Assembly (NCBI GenBank): GCA_023935145.1
Contig: CM043705.1
Coordinates: 54,733,084-54,797,083, forward strand
Direction: 5' to 3'
Length of the DNA stretch: 64,000 bases
Source of the DNA: Bretschneidera sinensis
Lineage: Eukaryota > Streptophyta > Magnoliopsida > Brassicales > Akaniaceae
The position numbers and the translations under genes were made by a program. Shown one piece after another: positions 21,640 through 34,949 of the stretch. Within the stretch, counting starts at the first letter, position 1, and every line of letters starts with the position of its first letter. Under the pieces are notes generated by a model. It made no database searches. It saw only the letters and a program-made list of their open reading frames with translations, and was not told the DNA's origin.

Positions 21640-24600
21640 TAAAATAAATTATATTTTAATGAACAGTTTGAGGATGATACGTGAATGTGCTAGAGTTAGA
21701 GTTAAAGTTGTTGATTTGAGAGGGCGTGGTAAGCCCTCAATATTTTTGACAAGTCGAGGTTGAGTCTGAATCTGTGGTCCCTAAAAGGGAATGTGTTGAT
21801 AGTATGATTGATATTAGTAAAGGTAAGAGAGAATCTGAAGTGTAAAGAGATGAGCTAAGATAAGCTCTTGCACATACTCTTTAGAAAATGAAAGTAACAG
21901 ATGATAGAGTTGACAGCCTATAGCATAGACTTGATGAACAAGCTAAGGTAGTACTTGAAGTTGTTGTAAATCTAGTAATGATAAATGTTAAAAAGGGGGA
22001 AGAGTGAGTTTATGAATGAGATGCAGGAAGATATATTAAGCTAAATGCCTTGTGTTTAAAGGATCTATGAATCCTTTTAAGCCTGAGTTTTAGGAGAAAC
22101 ATGTGGAGAGATTTAAATTGGTATTTTATCAGTAACTAACAGGCAGAGGGTTGCCTTTACTTCTTTTGAATTAAAAGGAGAAGCTTTGGAATGATGAAAA
22201 GATATTCTTCCCAGGTTAAGTACGAATATTGATAGATCCTTAACCTGAAATAGGTTTAAAGAAGATTTTCTTAATAAATACTTTCCTTAGACCTTTAGAG
22301 CCCAACAAGATAGATATTTTCTTTATTTGGTGTAAATGGGTTGACTGTGGCTTAGTACGATAACAGATTTGTGGTCGCATCAATGGTTGTACCGGAAATG
22401 GTAGACCTAGAGGAAAAAAAGTGTAAGAGGTTCATAGATGAATTATGTTTTAAGATTTGATCAAAACCATCTTACATGAGGCTTATGAATTATGTCAGAC
22501 TAGTGGATATAACATTTTAGATTGAGAAGGATGTGATTAAAATTAGAGGTAGGAGGAATTGGCGGAAGAGATCTAGATTTGAGGAACCCTGAGGTGGTAC
22601 TAATATGAGTGTGCAGAGTGGGAGACCACCCAGATAAGGTGTTCCTTGTCACTAGAAACTGTAGTACAGAGTCAGATGCAAGCATGATCTGCTGCTTGTG
22701 TAACTCAAAATAAAATCGTAGGGACCCTTAAATTTGGGAGACAAGTTATGAGAACTGTGAATCATGGCAGAGGAAGTAAGTATGCCACCAAGTGAAAGTG
22801 GTAATCTGATGTGGGATTAAGAGGCATAATTTTACAATAGATATATTCAGATAAGACATTTATCTCAGAATTTTCAAAATTTGAAGTGCTTTCTGAGTAG
22901 AAAATGTGGACATATCAATGTTGGTTGATGTTGGTGCAACCCAATCTTTTGCATTCAGTGTTCATTTGAAGTTTATTGAAGTATGTATTTATGCTTTAAT
23001 GAAAAATATTTTTGTTGAAGTTCCCACTAGAGATAGAGTGATAATCATAAATGTTTTCAAATGTGATGTGATTCGTATCAGTGATAGAGAATCTAAAATT
23101 GAGTTATTATCTTTGAATATAATATAATTTTGAGAATGAATTGGTCGTTGGAATATTGCGATTGGATTGATTGGTCGAGAGAAAAAAAAAAGTAGTGCTC
23201 AAGATGTGGACATGAGGAGTGTAACTTTCAGAGAGAACATAAAATACTTTCAGAGAGAACATAAAATACTCTCAAACTATCTTATTTTGCTCTGACCACT
23301 AAGAGATAGTTGAAGAAGGATGTGATGAGCATTTGGCATATATAATGGATTCTAGAAAGGAAAATAGGAAGTTAGAATAAATCTTAATGGTGAAAGATTA
23401 TTCTAATGTAATTCCTAATGAGTTGTCTATGTTGTCTCCAAGTAGGGAATTAAATTCTCTATCGATGTGATACCAAGTTCATCACATATATCTATTAGCA
23501 CCATGCAGAGTGACACCTATTGAGTTAAGAGAATTGAAAGTGCAAGAATTTTTAGATAAACAGTTTATCGGACCTAATGTGTTTGGGGATCCCCTGTGTT
23601 GTTTGTGAAGGAAGAGATGAAACGATGAGTTTATGTATAGGCTACAAATAGTTGAATAAGAACAAATACCTTTTTCTCAGGATAAATAAATTATCTGAGC
23701 AGTGCAAAGAGTGAGAGTGTTTTCTAACATAAACCTGAGATCAGGTTATCACTAATTGGGGATAGAGAAGGGAGACGAACCTAGGACTATTTTTAAGACA
23801 CGTTATGGTCATAAGTTCGTTGTGATGGATTGATTAATATTCCAGAAACATTCATGGACTTGATGAATAAAACATCTAAACCATTTCTTGATAATCTTGT
23901 GGTTGTATTTTGACTTTATGATATAATCTAAGAAGGAAGAACAACATATGAAATATTTGTCAGTGTGTTGGAGATTTTGAGGAAAGATAACTTATATGCA
24001 AAGTTCTCTAAGTGTGAGTATTAGCTGAATGAAATAACTTTCTTGGAGCATGTAATATCAGGAAATGACATTACACTTGATCCACAAAAGGTAGAGACAA
24101 TGTTAAGTTTGGAGAGACCAAATAATGTGACTGAGATTAGAATCTTCTTGGGGTTAGCTGGTTATTATAGAATATTCTTTCAGAATTATTATTATTATTA
24201 TTATTATTAAAATACTGTTGAATAGACTGACCAGGAAAGATGTGAGATTTTTTTGGTGAGGGAAGTGTGAGAAAAAAAATTCCAATTACTAAAGGAGAAA
24301 TTGACTACAGCTCTAGTATTGGTGTTTCCTTCTGGTAATGAAGGATTTGTGGTGTATAATGATAAGTCACATCAATGATTGGGATATGTGTAACATAGGA
24401 AAGCTGTGGCCCATACTTCTAGGAAATTGAAGATTCATGATAAAAATTTACCCTACTCATGACTTAGAGTTGGCTGCTATAGTGTTTACTTTAAAGATTG
24501 GAGACATCATCTGTATGAAGCCACTTGTGAGATATTCATGGGTTATAAGAGTTTGACATACTTACCTGCCCAGAGAGAGTTGAAATTGAGGCAAAGATAG

Positions 24601-26000
24601 TTGATGGAGTTGATTAGTAACTATGATTGTACAATTTACTATCATCTAGAAGATGCAAAGGTGATAGCTGATGCATTGAGTAAAAAGTCTTCAAGAAGGT
24701 TAACTGCTATTGAGAGTTCTGATGTGAAATTGATGATAGATTTAAAAGAGATAAGAATGAAGTTAAATATCAGTAGTAGAGGATCATGGTTAACAAATAT
24801 GGTTATACGGTCATCTATAGTGGAATGATTTAGAGATGTAAGGAAGAGATGAAGAGATAGAAAAGATTAAGCATTGAGTGCTTACTAGAAAGCAATATGA
24901 GTTCAAAATTTGAAATGAGGGTATTTTGGTATTGGAACATGGAAATTTTGTTCCCAATAATGAGGAGTTAAGAAAGGAGATAACGAGAAAGGCACATGAT
25001 GATGTAGATTCGATACAATCAAGTAATAATAAGAGGAATAGAGGATTGAGACAAAAATTTTGATGGTCAGGCTTGAAAAGGAATGTAACTGAGATTGTGA
25101 GGTGGTACGGAATACTATTGAGCATAGTGTCAACTAAAGAGATGCTAGATTTACATCATTGTTTTGGAGAGGCTTTCAGAAAGCCATAGCTACACAGTTG
25201 CAATTTAATATAATTTTTCATGCTCAAACAGAAACGATTTTTTTTTAGAGAACTAGAAGATATGTTAAGGGCAAATGTGATGAGTTTATCAGTAAGTCGG
25301 GATACTTACATGTCATCGATTGAAGTTACTTATAATAATCAGTATCAAACTAGTATTGGGATGACACTGATTAAGACATTGTATGGTAGGAGGTGTAGAA
25401 CTACTATATGTTGGGAACAAATGTGAGAGAAATATATATGGTCCATCAATTATTGAGTTAACAACTGAGATGATCAAATTGGTTAGAGAGAACCGTAAAG
25501 CAGCACAAAGTAGACCAAATAGTTATGCTGATAATAGGAGAAGACCTCTCAAGTTTCAAGTAGGTGTTTGCGTGTATTGAAAAATATCTCAATGAAAATG
25601 TGTGTTAAGTATAAAAAAAGAATGGAAAGTTGAGTCTGAGGTATGTAGGACCCTATGAGGTTGCTGAGAAGTTGGGTTAGTTGTGAATAGCTTGGATTTG
25701 CCTCCAGAGCTGAAGCAGTGGCACAACATATTTCATGTTTCACTTTTAAGAAAGTGTTTACATGATGAGTATTATAATATTTCGAGCAAAGTTATAGAAA
25801 TTAAGAAAGATTAAGCTTATATACAAGTACCAGTGAGAATTTTAGACAAAGAGGAACAAACCTCGTATAATAAAATAATTGCATTAGTTTAAGTTTTATA
25901 GCGGAATTAGAATGTTGAAGAGATTATGTGAAAGTGTGAGATGATTATGAAGAAATATAGTTCACAATTGTTTCTGGAGTAAAGTAAGGAAATTTCGAGG
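21640..26000 (+). pseudogene. Chromovirus gag-pol remnants
   Basis: Heavily degraded coding region. Gag is unreadable as a frame but lies at about 21700-22700. A protease trace is at 22906-23127 (LVDVGATQSFAF resembles DSGATHSF). RT sequence around 23500-24150 includes the segment before the thumb (AAGTTCTCTAAGTGTGAGTA at 24000). The RNase H end is at 24601-24828 (ELISNYDCTIYYHLEDAKVI, then ADALSKKS). Integrase fragments lie at 25140-25580 (GMTLIKTLYGRRCRTT). The C-terminal part near 25640-25980 has RYVGPYEV, RILDKEEQ and a chromodomain-like end. A (TTA)n run (24186-24208) interrupts RT. No piece can be functional. Confidence 0.8.
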
Positions 26001-26011
26001 ACGAAATTTTT

Positions 26012-26027
26012 GTAAGGTGGGTAGAAT
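26012..26027 (+). other. Polypurine tract of chromovirus
   Basis: GTAAGGTGGGTAGAAT directly precedes the 3' LTR (TGTAATACTCG), as in Del/Tekay elements, after the usual GAGGACGAAATTTTT stretch. Confidence 0.7.
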
Positions 26028-26407
26028 TGTAATACTCGTATTCGTAAAGTATGGGTAAAGAGGTAATTTAATAAATATGACCTGAAATTAAAATAATATA
26101 TTTACACGAAGAAGTTAGTATTAAGTAAAATAACTTTTTTGAAGGAAAAAAAATTTGATGCATGAGGTGTAGATACAAAGAAAGAAAGAAGAAAAAAATT
26201 TTAAAAAAAATTGGACGTCTAGGTCCAACAAAAGGAAAAAAAAAAGAAATATATATATATTATATTTCTTTAAAAAAAAAAAAAAAAAAAAAAAGGGGCC
26301 ACCAAAATGTAAATAGGAGGCATGCATGTTAAACACCTGTAATACAGGTAGCAAAAACGTGGAAGGATTTAAGGCTAAATCAATTTTGGGTGGTTTTGGT
26401 TGATTTC

Positions 26408-26486
<79 letters not shown>

Positions 26487-28371
26487 CGTAAAAGTTATAC
26501 TGATACGTGCCGAGATTGGTTAGTTCTTTTAAATCACTTATTTCTTTAAATATTTGGGGATTTAAAAAAAATTAGAAGAGTAAAATTTTGAAGAGGTTTA
26601 CTGCAGAATTTCACAGAAAATCATGAGAAGCTATCAGAAAAATAAAAGATAATAATATGATGTTTATTTTTGAATTTCTGACATTCATGAAGTTTCTCTA
26701 AATCTAAGTGAGAATTTTCAAAGTGTGTAGTTTATAACGAATTGAAGAATAAATTATAAATTTAATATAAATACGATGTCAGGTGTTGACGATCTACAAC
26801 CAGAGGAAATTTCTGAGAGAAACGGGAAATACAAGGAGGTGATCCACGGGTAGCTTTAAGAGTTACATGGTAAGTTGAATTTACTTTAAATAATCTAAAT
26901 AAAAATCAAATATATAGTAAAAATATTAAAATAAATTATTAGCTTATGTTTTGGTGGTAGATAAATTAAAATGATGTGTATAATATAAATATTGGACACG
27001 TAGAAAATTATTATGTGAAAAGAAATATTATTAAAATAATGAGTTAATTTAATAGTAAAGATGATAAATAAATTCTTGACAAGTTTTGGTAGATGTTTTG
27101 ATACGAATTATGAGGAGACGAAATTTTGATGGATGATTTGATGCGATTTGGGATGAAATTTAGTGTATATTGACAGCTTTGATGAATGATTTGAGGTGAT
27201 TTGGGATGAGAGGAATTTAGTGAAATTTTTTATATAATTGGAAAAAAATCAGGATAATTAGTATGAATACATGCTTGTTTTTATTATTTATATGCATATT
27301 CATATCATTTTTCATATACATCTGAATGAGAATAAAAGAACCATGAAGGCAGCTGGTCTAAATGAGAATAAAAATATTTGAATTATTGGTTTTTTTTTTT
27401 ATATTATATCATTGTTCATATGCATATGCATTAAATAAGATAACTGAAAGAATCGAAAAGGGGTCCGTCTAATGGAATAACCGTGACAACTGATATATGC
27501 TGGAATTAAAAAGGACACCGTGACAGCTGATATATGCTGAAAATAAATTCTGTGACAGCCGGGATAAGCTGTAAAGAACCGGGAAGGAGCCAGTCTAAGA
27601 TAATAACAACTTGTCGATAGGTAGGAAGACGTTCTCATCATAATCATTCATGTATTGCATCCGCTTTAATTATTGCTTACATTACTGAAATGTTGATGTG
27701 TGGTGTGTTATTATGAAATTATTATAGATGAATTGGTCTCACAAAGAGAGACAATTATGGTGAGAAAGAAACAGAGAATGATAAGAACCATCTAAATGGT
27801 GGACTTTATGATATAAACCTCATTACAAGGTAATTATGAGATAATTGATGGTATTAAGATGAACCAATGAATAAATGAGAAGAGATTGATAGAGAGTGAA
27901 TCTTATGACATGTGCAATAATAGTAGAAAGTTATCATCAAGTTATGTGAAATATAACGATTAAATATAAAAAAAGTTATTATGCAAACTGAATACTTTTA
28001 ATAAATTTAATTTACTGAGCTTGTGAAGCTCACTCCTCATTGTGCAATGATTTCAGGTAACATGCATGACAAATAATTTGGTGAGTTGAGGTTCGAAGAA
28101 ATCATTTTCTGTAAATCACGCACGTGTCAACATCCTCGGACTAAAGAGAAAATAAAATAAAAATTTATTTGTAAATATTATTCATGCATTTTACGTTGTA
28201 TCTAATGTTTAAAAGATCAGATTGATATAACTCCCCTGTTGAGGGCTGAAGATTGATGTAAAATTTTCTATTAGTGTTATTTATTTTTATTGTTATATAT
28301 TTATAGTACTAAGATTTTCAAAATATGATGATATCGTTTTGAGAGTGACTAACCCAAAATAAATCGTTATA
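26028..28371 (+). mobile_element. 3' LTR of chromovirus (2344 bp)
   Basis: Starts TGTAATACTCG and ends ATCGTTATA, where the 5' LTR ends in GTTACA, so the terminal CA has decayed to TA. Its (AT)n run (about 26410-26484) is longer than in the 5' LTR. Confidence 0.9.
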
Positions 28372-30081
28372 AAAATAGACCCAATAAATTAAATGAAGAC
28401 GATCATGTTCAATAATGAGTTTGATACACGCAAAAATAAAGATAGATCGGAACCATGAACTAAAAATGCTCTTTTCTTTTATTTTGAATTAATGAGGAAC
28501 CATTGGGTGGACTAAAACCTTCATCCTAACAGTAACGATGTAGACATTAGACTGCACTTGTTATTATCTACCAGCTCTCTGTCCTAGTCTGGTAGATGGA
28601 ACATAAATTTTTATGTGGCTATTACGCCTCACAGCTAAGAGAAATATTTGTTTGGGTCAGATACGCATCTGCATTCGATCGTGCTAAACGTTTATGATGG
28701 ATAGTTGACATGGATCACGTGTAGAGGTGATAACACGACATGTGAACCCGATTCTTATCTCACATCACTTAGTCATCGTAATTTTAAAAAGGCTATGACA
28801 ATCCCTATCATTGCCAACAGCAGCGCGGGGCTACTTATGCCCATACTTAACACGTGTGTTTTTATTTTTTCATGTGTTGTGCTTTACCCTTTTTAATTAA
28901 ACCATAATTTAATTTTAATAATTTTTGAGAATGATCGACTACTTAAATGCAAATTTGTGTTTTGGATTAGATAATAATGTCACGTTAATATATATTGTTA
29001 ATTAAATATATCTTATTCAATTTTATTCAGGTTTTGTGAGTTTTAAATTGATGTAATATGATATACAGGTTTGTCTCTTAACTTTTTATCGACAAAAGAG
29101 TATTCGATTTTAAAATGTATTTATTTAAATGATTAAAATTTTAATTGAATAATATTTTTCATGGTTATCAAAATACCATTAAGAATCATAAATACTATTT
29201 TATAAAAAAAATAAATGTATTAGGGATAGAATATATTTAATAAAGATTTTTTTGGGTTTTTAAAAAAAATTATCATTATTCTTTTTCAAAAATTGTTAAA
29301 AGTATATTTTAAATGGATTTATATTATATTATATGGTATAAAACAAATTTTACTGTATATATTTTATATTTTAAAAAAATATTATGATATTATTGCCTAT
29401 CGCATCCTCAAATAAATGAAAATAAAATAGCATCATAAAAAAAATTAAATATTTTAAATGAAAAGTTTGTTGATATATTTTTTTTATAAAATTAAAATCT
29501 TTAATATCTCAAATAAATGAATAAAAAAAACCATCAAAAAATAAAATTCAAAGACAAACTTTTCTATTTCAAAAATTAAAATGATACTGCATGTTTTTAT
29601 TTTAAAGAAAAATATGAATTCAAATAACCACAATTTTATTATAAATTTTTTTGAGATAAATAAAATTATTAAATTTATCATAATTATTTGGAGGTATTTT
29701 AAGACTAATGATACTTTGATTATCATAAAAAGTAATATCTAATTAAAATTTTGATTCTTAAAAAAAAATTTATTTTGAAACGGCTTGATAGTGAAAATTG
29801 ATCTTTTGGATAAATCATGGATTTTAAAAAAGTTTGATATGTTATTATCATTTAAAAAATTTAGAGATAGTGTAATGTAATTTGCTCTAAAATTTATATT
29901 TCTAGTGTAAAGTTTTTTTTATTTTATTTACCTTCAAATTTTTGCTATTGCCATCAAAAGTTTGAATTTTATCATAAAAATGTGTTTTAAAGTAAAAATT
30001 CATATTTTTAGTTATAATGTTTTTTTTTTTACTGTTAAATTTTTTTTTTTTTGTATTTACCATAAAAAAATTTAAATTTTA

Positions 30082-30082
<1 letters not shown>
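28372..30082. other. AT-rich spacer with a duplicated block
   Basis: 28372-28457 is the right half of the tandem duplication split by the chromovirus. 28569-29091 repeats at 35981-37303 (TACCAGCTCTCTG, ATTGCCAACAGCAGCG, AATGATCGACTACTTAAATG are shared). From 29091 the sequence is very AT-rich with no gene seen; the open frame at 29484-29726 is low complexity. Confidence 0.6.
28569..29091. repeat. Duplicated block X, copy 1
   Basis: Matches 35981-37303 in the same orientation; the second copy has roughly 0.8 kb extra in its middle (about 36135-36960). The block lies beyond the upstream side of P450 A, so its second copy next to the P450 intron relic suggests both belonged to repeated P450 units. 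Confidence 0.7.

Positions 30083-30130
<48 letters not shown>
30083..30130. repeat. (TA)n microsatellite
   Basis: Uninterrupted TA repeat. Other long runs in the window: 19448-19494, 26410-26484, 43752-43788 and 45129-45174. Confidence 0.9.
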
Positions 30131-30134
<4 letters not shown>

Positions 30135-30929
30135 GACACATACCTTAGAGCTAGAGATGGCAATCAGGTCGATTCAAGTTAGGTTCGGGTTGGATCGGAT
30201 CAATAAAATATATATTTATAATTAATTAAAAAATATATTATTTACATATAATACAACTAAACGAGTTACATATCCAAATCCGTAAAAATTAATTAATAAT
30301 AAATCAATACTGAATTTTTTAAAATAATATATTTAATTTGTGAATGCAATATGCAATGTTATGACTCTTAATCTCAAAATTCAGTCTTAAATGATCTCAT
30401 ATAGCTGCTCCACGGAGTTATTCTCATTGGTAATGTCTTATACCAGATTTTGAAGATTAAATTTCAAATAATAACTTCATTTCATTCTATTTTTTAAAGA
30501 CAATTTAAGATAAAATTTTATTGTGACGTGAAGAAAAATACAAAATTTACTAAGCTCCTCGATTTTTGATTTGAAGCTAATAAAATTACTCATATTAATA
30601 GAATATTGAAATATGCACATTAACACATGTAAATAAATAAATAATTAATTATAAAATAATTTATTTTATTTAACAACTAGTCGATTAACTATTATGTCAG
30701 TTTTAAATGAAAAATAATTTTTTTTTAAAAATTATTATTTCAAGTCATTTGGGTTGGGTGGCTTTCTAAGTCGTTTCGAGTTTTGGATTTTTAGTTCGGT
30801 TCAAGTTTTTGGTCGTTTAGGTTATTTCGGGTTTAAATTTTTTCAAGTTCGAATCAAATCGAATTCAAATCATATTATTTTGATACATTTTTAGGACGGT
30901 CACCTTATCTTGCTACGTTTACTCATAAC
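30131..30929. other. Repetitive AT-rich segment, possible transposon relic
   Basis: Begins near 30150 with TAGAGATGGCAATCAGGTCG followed by GGTTCGGGTTGGATCGG, a composition often seen at ends of non-autonomous plant transposons, and ends with a similar TTCGGTTCAAG/TTCGGGTTTAAA stretch (30790-30860). I could not find a matching inverted end, so the type is open. Confidence 0.3.
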
Positions 30930-32208
30930 CAGTGTTTTAAAGGGTCATTTTGGGGCGCACCCGGGGTGTTTTCGGGCAAAATCGCCCCAGGGCATGAATC
31001 ATGGGACGGAAGCACTCTTGGACGTTCACCTTTTCAGTCCGAACGTTCGCTCAGCCATGGGGCGTACGCCCTAAACGCCTAGGGCGACTAGGCGTATGCC
31101 CAGTGCTATTTTTTTGATTTTGAAATACGATCTACAAAAAAAAGAGTTTTCTGTTTTTTCCGGGAACCAAAAAAAATCTTATAAAAATCTATTAAAAAAA
31201 AAGAACTAATGAGAACCTGAAAAGAGAGGGACTTTGAGAGAATAATTGCGCGAAAGCTTGGCCCAGGGAAGACTCTTCCTCTGCGGTTCACGTTTGGAAA
31301 AGTGAGATTTTAAATAACCAAAAAAGTCAAACAAAAAAAACTACTAAAAAAGAAAGATACCAAGATCGGAAGAGAGATGGGTAACTGTATCACCGTCCAT
31401 AGCTTGCTTTGTCTTGCTTGATTTCTAGATGGTTCTCCACTTTTACTCGTCTCAATGAGGAGGATTTCTTGGCACTTTGGAGAAGTGGTGACTGGGGACG
31501 ACTTCATGCCAGTTAGGGTCATAATTCAAGGCTATAATTGATGCCATAAAGGACTTGGGCCATAATTTACAGCAGAGATTTTTGGCTTTATGTGAGTTGG
31601 CTACCACGTGGTCCATTTATTGAACGTGAGATCGATCACTAACTGTGAAGTTCAACCTGTAATAGATGATGACATAATTTTTTTTTTATTATTAAATAAA
31701 AAAAAAAGATTACTTATTTTTTTTTAATTGACGATTTTGAACTGACTAGGTGACAATCTAAAAAATAAATAATATTACTAATAAAATTTTTTAAAAACAT
31801 TAATAAATTTTGATTTTAAACTCCATCTGACGAAATAACCCTCAAAAAGTAAAAAGTAAAAACATGCATGAAGGTGTAACAGTTTGTTTACGATTTGATT
31901 AAAGCCAGCCATATAACACTTCGATTTCCGTCACGTGGCCTGGTTGACAATAGTATGTATCACGTTTTTTTCTTTTTTTTTATCTTTTTTGAATTATTTA
32001 TAATTCTATTAAATATGATTCATCATAGTTATAAAATAATTAATTAATTTATATATTTTTTAATTTTTAAATATTTTTATAATTTAATTAATATTATTTT
32101 ATTTAAAACGTTCGAACGTTTTAAAAAACTTTCATTCCAATGTTTTGTAGCTTTCGTTTCACTTTATTGAGGTAAAATGTTTTGTTCACCCTCACTTTGA
32201 AAACACTG
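30930..32208. mobile_element. hAT-like non-autonomous element
   Basis: The left end CAGTGTTTTAAA is the inverted counterpart of the right end TTTGAAAACACTG. Eight bases outside each end are CTCATAAC (30922-30929) and CGTATAAC (32209-32216), six of eight identical, as expected of an aged 8-bp hAT target duplication. A GC-rich head (30940-31110) is full of GGGCG/CGCCC palindromes. No transposase is seen; a 70-codon frame at 31310-31522 (minus) is not recognised. A 24-base perfect palindrome lies at 32102-32125, centred on GTTCGAAC. Confidence 0.55.
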
Positions 32209-33152
32209 CGTATAACAACCTTTATGTAAGGATCCTGATGTTTAATTTAGCCATATATTCCAGCATTTATTTTCCTACGTAAAGATACCCTTTACATAAA
32301 ATCTGATATCTAACTACAGATATGTAATTTCTTTTACTGGTACTAACAGGAACCGGTCTTTGCAGTTTTTACATACTTCTTACTTTCGGAAATAAGTCAT
32401 TCCAACGGTCTAGTGGCGAAGCTCAAACAGAAAAGACTCCTAATTTCCATTGATTTCAGGGTGTATTTTATAATAGAGAAAAGTGGGGAAAGAAAATATT
32501 GTGAAATAAATTTTTTTCTTGTTTAATAATTAAAAAAATAAAAAAGAAAAAAAACTAACATAATTAATGTTTTTTTACTTGCACAAACAAATCATAATTC
32601 TTCAAAATCATCAGGATTGGAGATTGAAAAATATGAAAAAAAATAAATGAGATTATTAATTTACCAATTAATCTTTATATAATCTCCGACATTAATATTC
32701 ATTAACATTATAAAAGATGTAATGGTAAAAGTAAAGTTATTACATTTTTTTTTCTCACTTTTTCACTTTACTAAATAAGCGTAGGAGAAAATTATTTTCT
32801 TTCCTTTCATATTTTCATCATCTTTATTAAACACATAAAAAAAAGCTTTCATCCTCTTAATTTTCTTTTTTTATTAGTTTTCTTTATCTTATTATTTTTT
32901 GCTCTAACTTTACTGTTCTATTAAACACACATTAAAAAATGAGATCTTGGAGCATTTTCATAAAGGAGATCACTCCAATATATATTAAAGAATTGATGGA
33001 TCAAACGTGGTATTATTCATTTCAGAAGTTTATTTAGATGCCAAAAGTCAGAATCCTTACATAGGAATTCACCACCTGATTCTAAAAGAAGTTGAAATTT
33101 TCCACTATAGTTATCGAAGATCCAGAGGAAGAGAATTAGATTAGATTCTCAG
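32209..33152. other. Spacer, nothing recognised
   Basis: AT-rich DNA without a coding region or clear repeat. Confidence 0.5.
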
Positions 33153-33843
33153 TGTTAGTGCAATTATAAAAATTTAATTGAAATAATAAATATGAAATAT
33201 TTTATAAAAAAGGAAGGAGTTACGTTGTATTGGACTGAGGCGTAATACTCGCTCTCTTTAAAGTGATTCAAGTCACTACAGAAGTTACTTTCTCAACCGG
33301 TGCAACAGGTCACTAACTTGTCACTTTAAAGGAGTTACGTTGTATTGGACTGAGGCGTAATACTCGCTCTCTTTAAAGTGATTCAAGTCACTACAGAAGT
33401 TACTTTCTCAACCGGTGCAACAGGTCACTAACTTGTCACTTCCATGATACAACAGCCCAGCTATACTATGTTGTATAACTTTCACAATATTGCACTTAAA
33501 TGAGAGCCCAAAACTTCACAAAATATACCTTTCTTTGCCTGAGAAAAATAAAGAGAGCAGTATGAAAATATAGGAAGAATTTTAGATAGAAAATTTTAAA
33601 AGTATAACTCTTCTTCTTCTAGGTTTTCTAGATTTTCTATCTTTCTTTTTATGTTTAAAGCTTAAGCCTGCAAGGCTATTTATAGGCTAAAAGAAAAGAA
33701 TACAATTACTTGAGTAATTATTGGATCTTAGTTGAGTTTAATGGGCAATTAGTGGAGTAATGAGTTACAATAGTTGTGTAACTTGTAACTCTCTATTATC
33801 GCATTAAATGTATGTTTATTATTCTTTATTAAAATATCTAACA
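33153..33843 (-). mobile_element. 3' LTR of truncated copia element (691 bp)
   Basis: In element orientation it starts TGTTAGATATTTT and ends GCACTAACA, perfect 6-bp inverted tips (TGTTAG/CTAACA). A TATA box is in CCTATAAATAGCC (about 33676). The U5 part contains a perfect 115-bp tandem duplication. Confidence 0.75.
33214..33441. repeat. Perfect 115-bp tandem duplication
   Basis: The unit starting AAGGAGTTACGTTGTATTGG at 33214 repeats from 33329 with no difference that I can find up to 33441. It lies in U5 of the copia LTR. Confidence 0.95.
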
Positions 33844-34949
33844 TTCTCCCACTAATTTTAATAAAAAATATAATGAAAATAAAATTATCAAGTAAAGATA
33901 GACAATTATGCATCATGAATATGTGCTCTGCATTGAACCTTCACTTGGTGTTTCAACAATTCTTATTCTAGAACCAGTAATGGACCAAACCTTGAACTAT
34001 GGTTGCTTAAGGGAGATAAGATATTGCTTTACACACATAACAGTTTAGGTATCGACATAAGCTTTATTAGCCAGCACGTTACGACCATGTGCTTATCTCG
34101 GTTTAGTGAACCAAAGAACAAGCCCAGTTCTTTTAGGAAACGACCTCACTTCCAAGCTCACATAACTGAAATCCATCAAGGGTGATCTTGTAATTATAAC
34201 ACCCCACTTATAAGAGCTATAAATCTTCATTAAGAGTTTAAAAACTAATCATTCCATTTCATTACAGGATTGATGCACTTACTCATTCGGGATAAGTTTA
34301 AGAGCTTATATGCTCTAGATTTATTGCACCTCACCACCAAACCACCCTATGATTCGCTCTTCCCATTGAACTCAGTTTTTCGGGATCTCCGATCCCCAGA
34401 TTGGGTTTCCTCATAGTTTATTTTTGAATATATGGTCTTTAACTCCATCCCTCTTGATGTCATCAATACCTTATCTAGCTAGTAGAGTCTTTTTAAAGGA
34501 TTTGTAAGATTATCACGTGATTAATAACCAACAGTTATAACTCCATTACTCAAATAAGATCTCACAGCACTGTGTCTTCTCTTTATAGGTCTTGATTTTT
34601 CATTATAATACCGATTAAGTACTTTACCAATAACAACAATGCTATTTCAATGTATCAATATTGTAAGTACAATTTTTTTTTTTTCACATAAGAATTTCAA
34701 ATAATCAATATCTTAACCAATTAACTTCCTCACTTGTTGAAACTAAGGAAATTAGTTTAGCCTCCATAGTTGAGTTAACTATTATTTGTTGCTTTTTATT
34801 CAACAAATTACACCACCTTCAATAGTAAAAATATAATCAGTGGTAGATAATGAATTACCTGACTGAGTGTTCCAATCAACATCACAAAAGCCTTTAATGA
34901 CAGCATGATAATATTTATAAAATAGACCATAAATTTTAGTGCCACTTAA

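Larger units (their letters stand above)
19250..28371 (+). mobile_element. Ty3/gypsy chromovirus, Del/Tekay type, decayed
   Basis: Two long LTRs (19250-21572 and 26028-28371) bracket a 4.45-kb interior. The 5-bp target duplication AAAAT is seen at 19245-19249 and 28372-28376. The interior has a Met-tRNA primer-binding site, traces of gag, protease, RT, RNase H, integrase and chromodomain in that order, and a purine tract before the 3' LTR. All frames carry many stops and frameshifts, so the copy is old. Large LTRs, the order of domains and the chromodomain tail fit Del/Tekay. Confidence 0.9.

Noticed and set aside
30150..30900. A hAT-type element starting TAGAGATGGCAA
   Set aside because: I found no matching inverted end or target duplication, so it is listed only as a possible relic.
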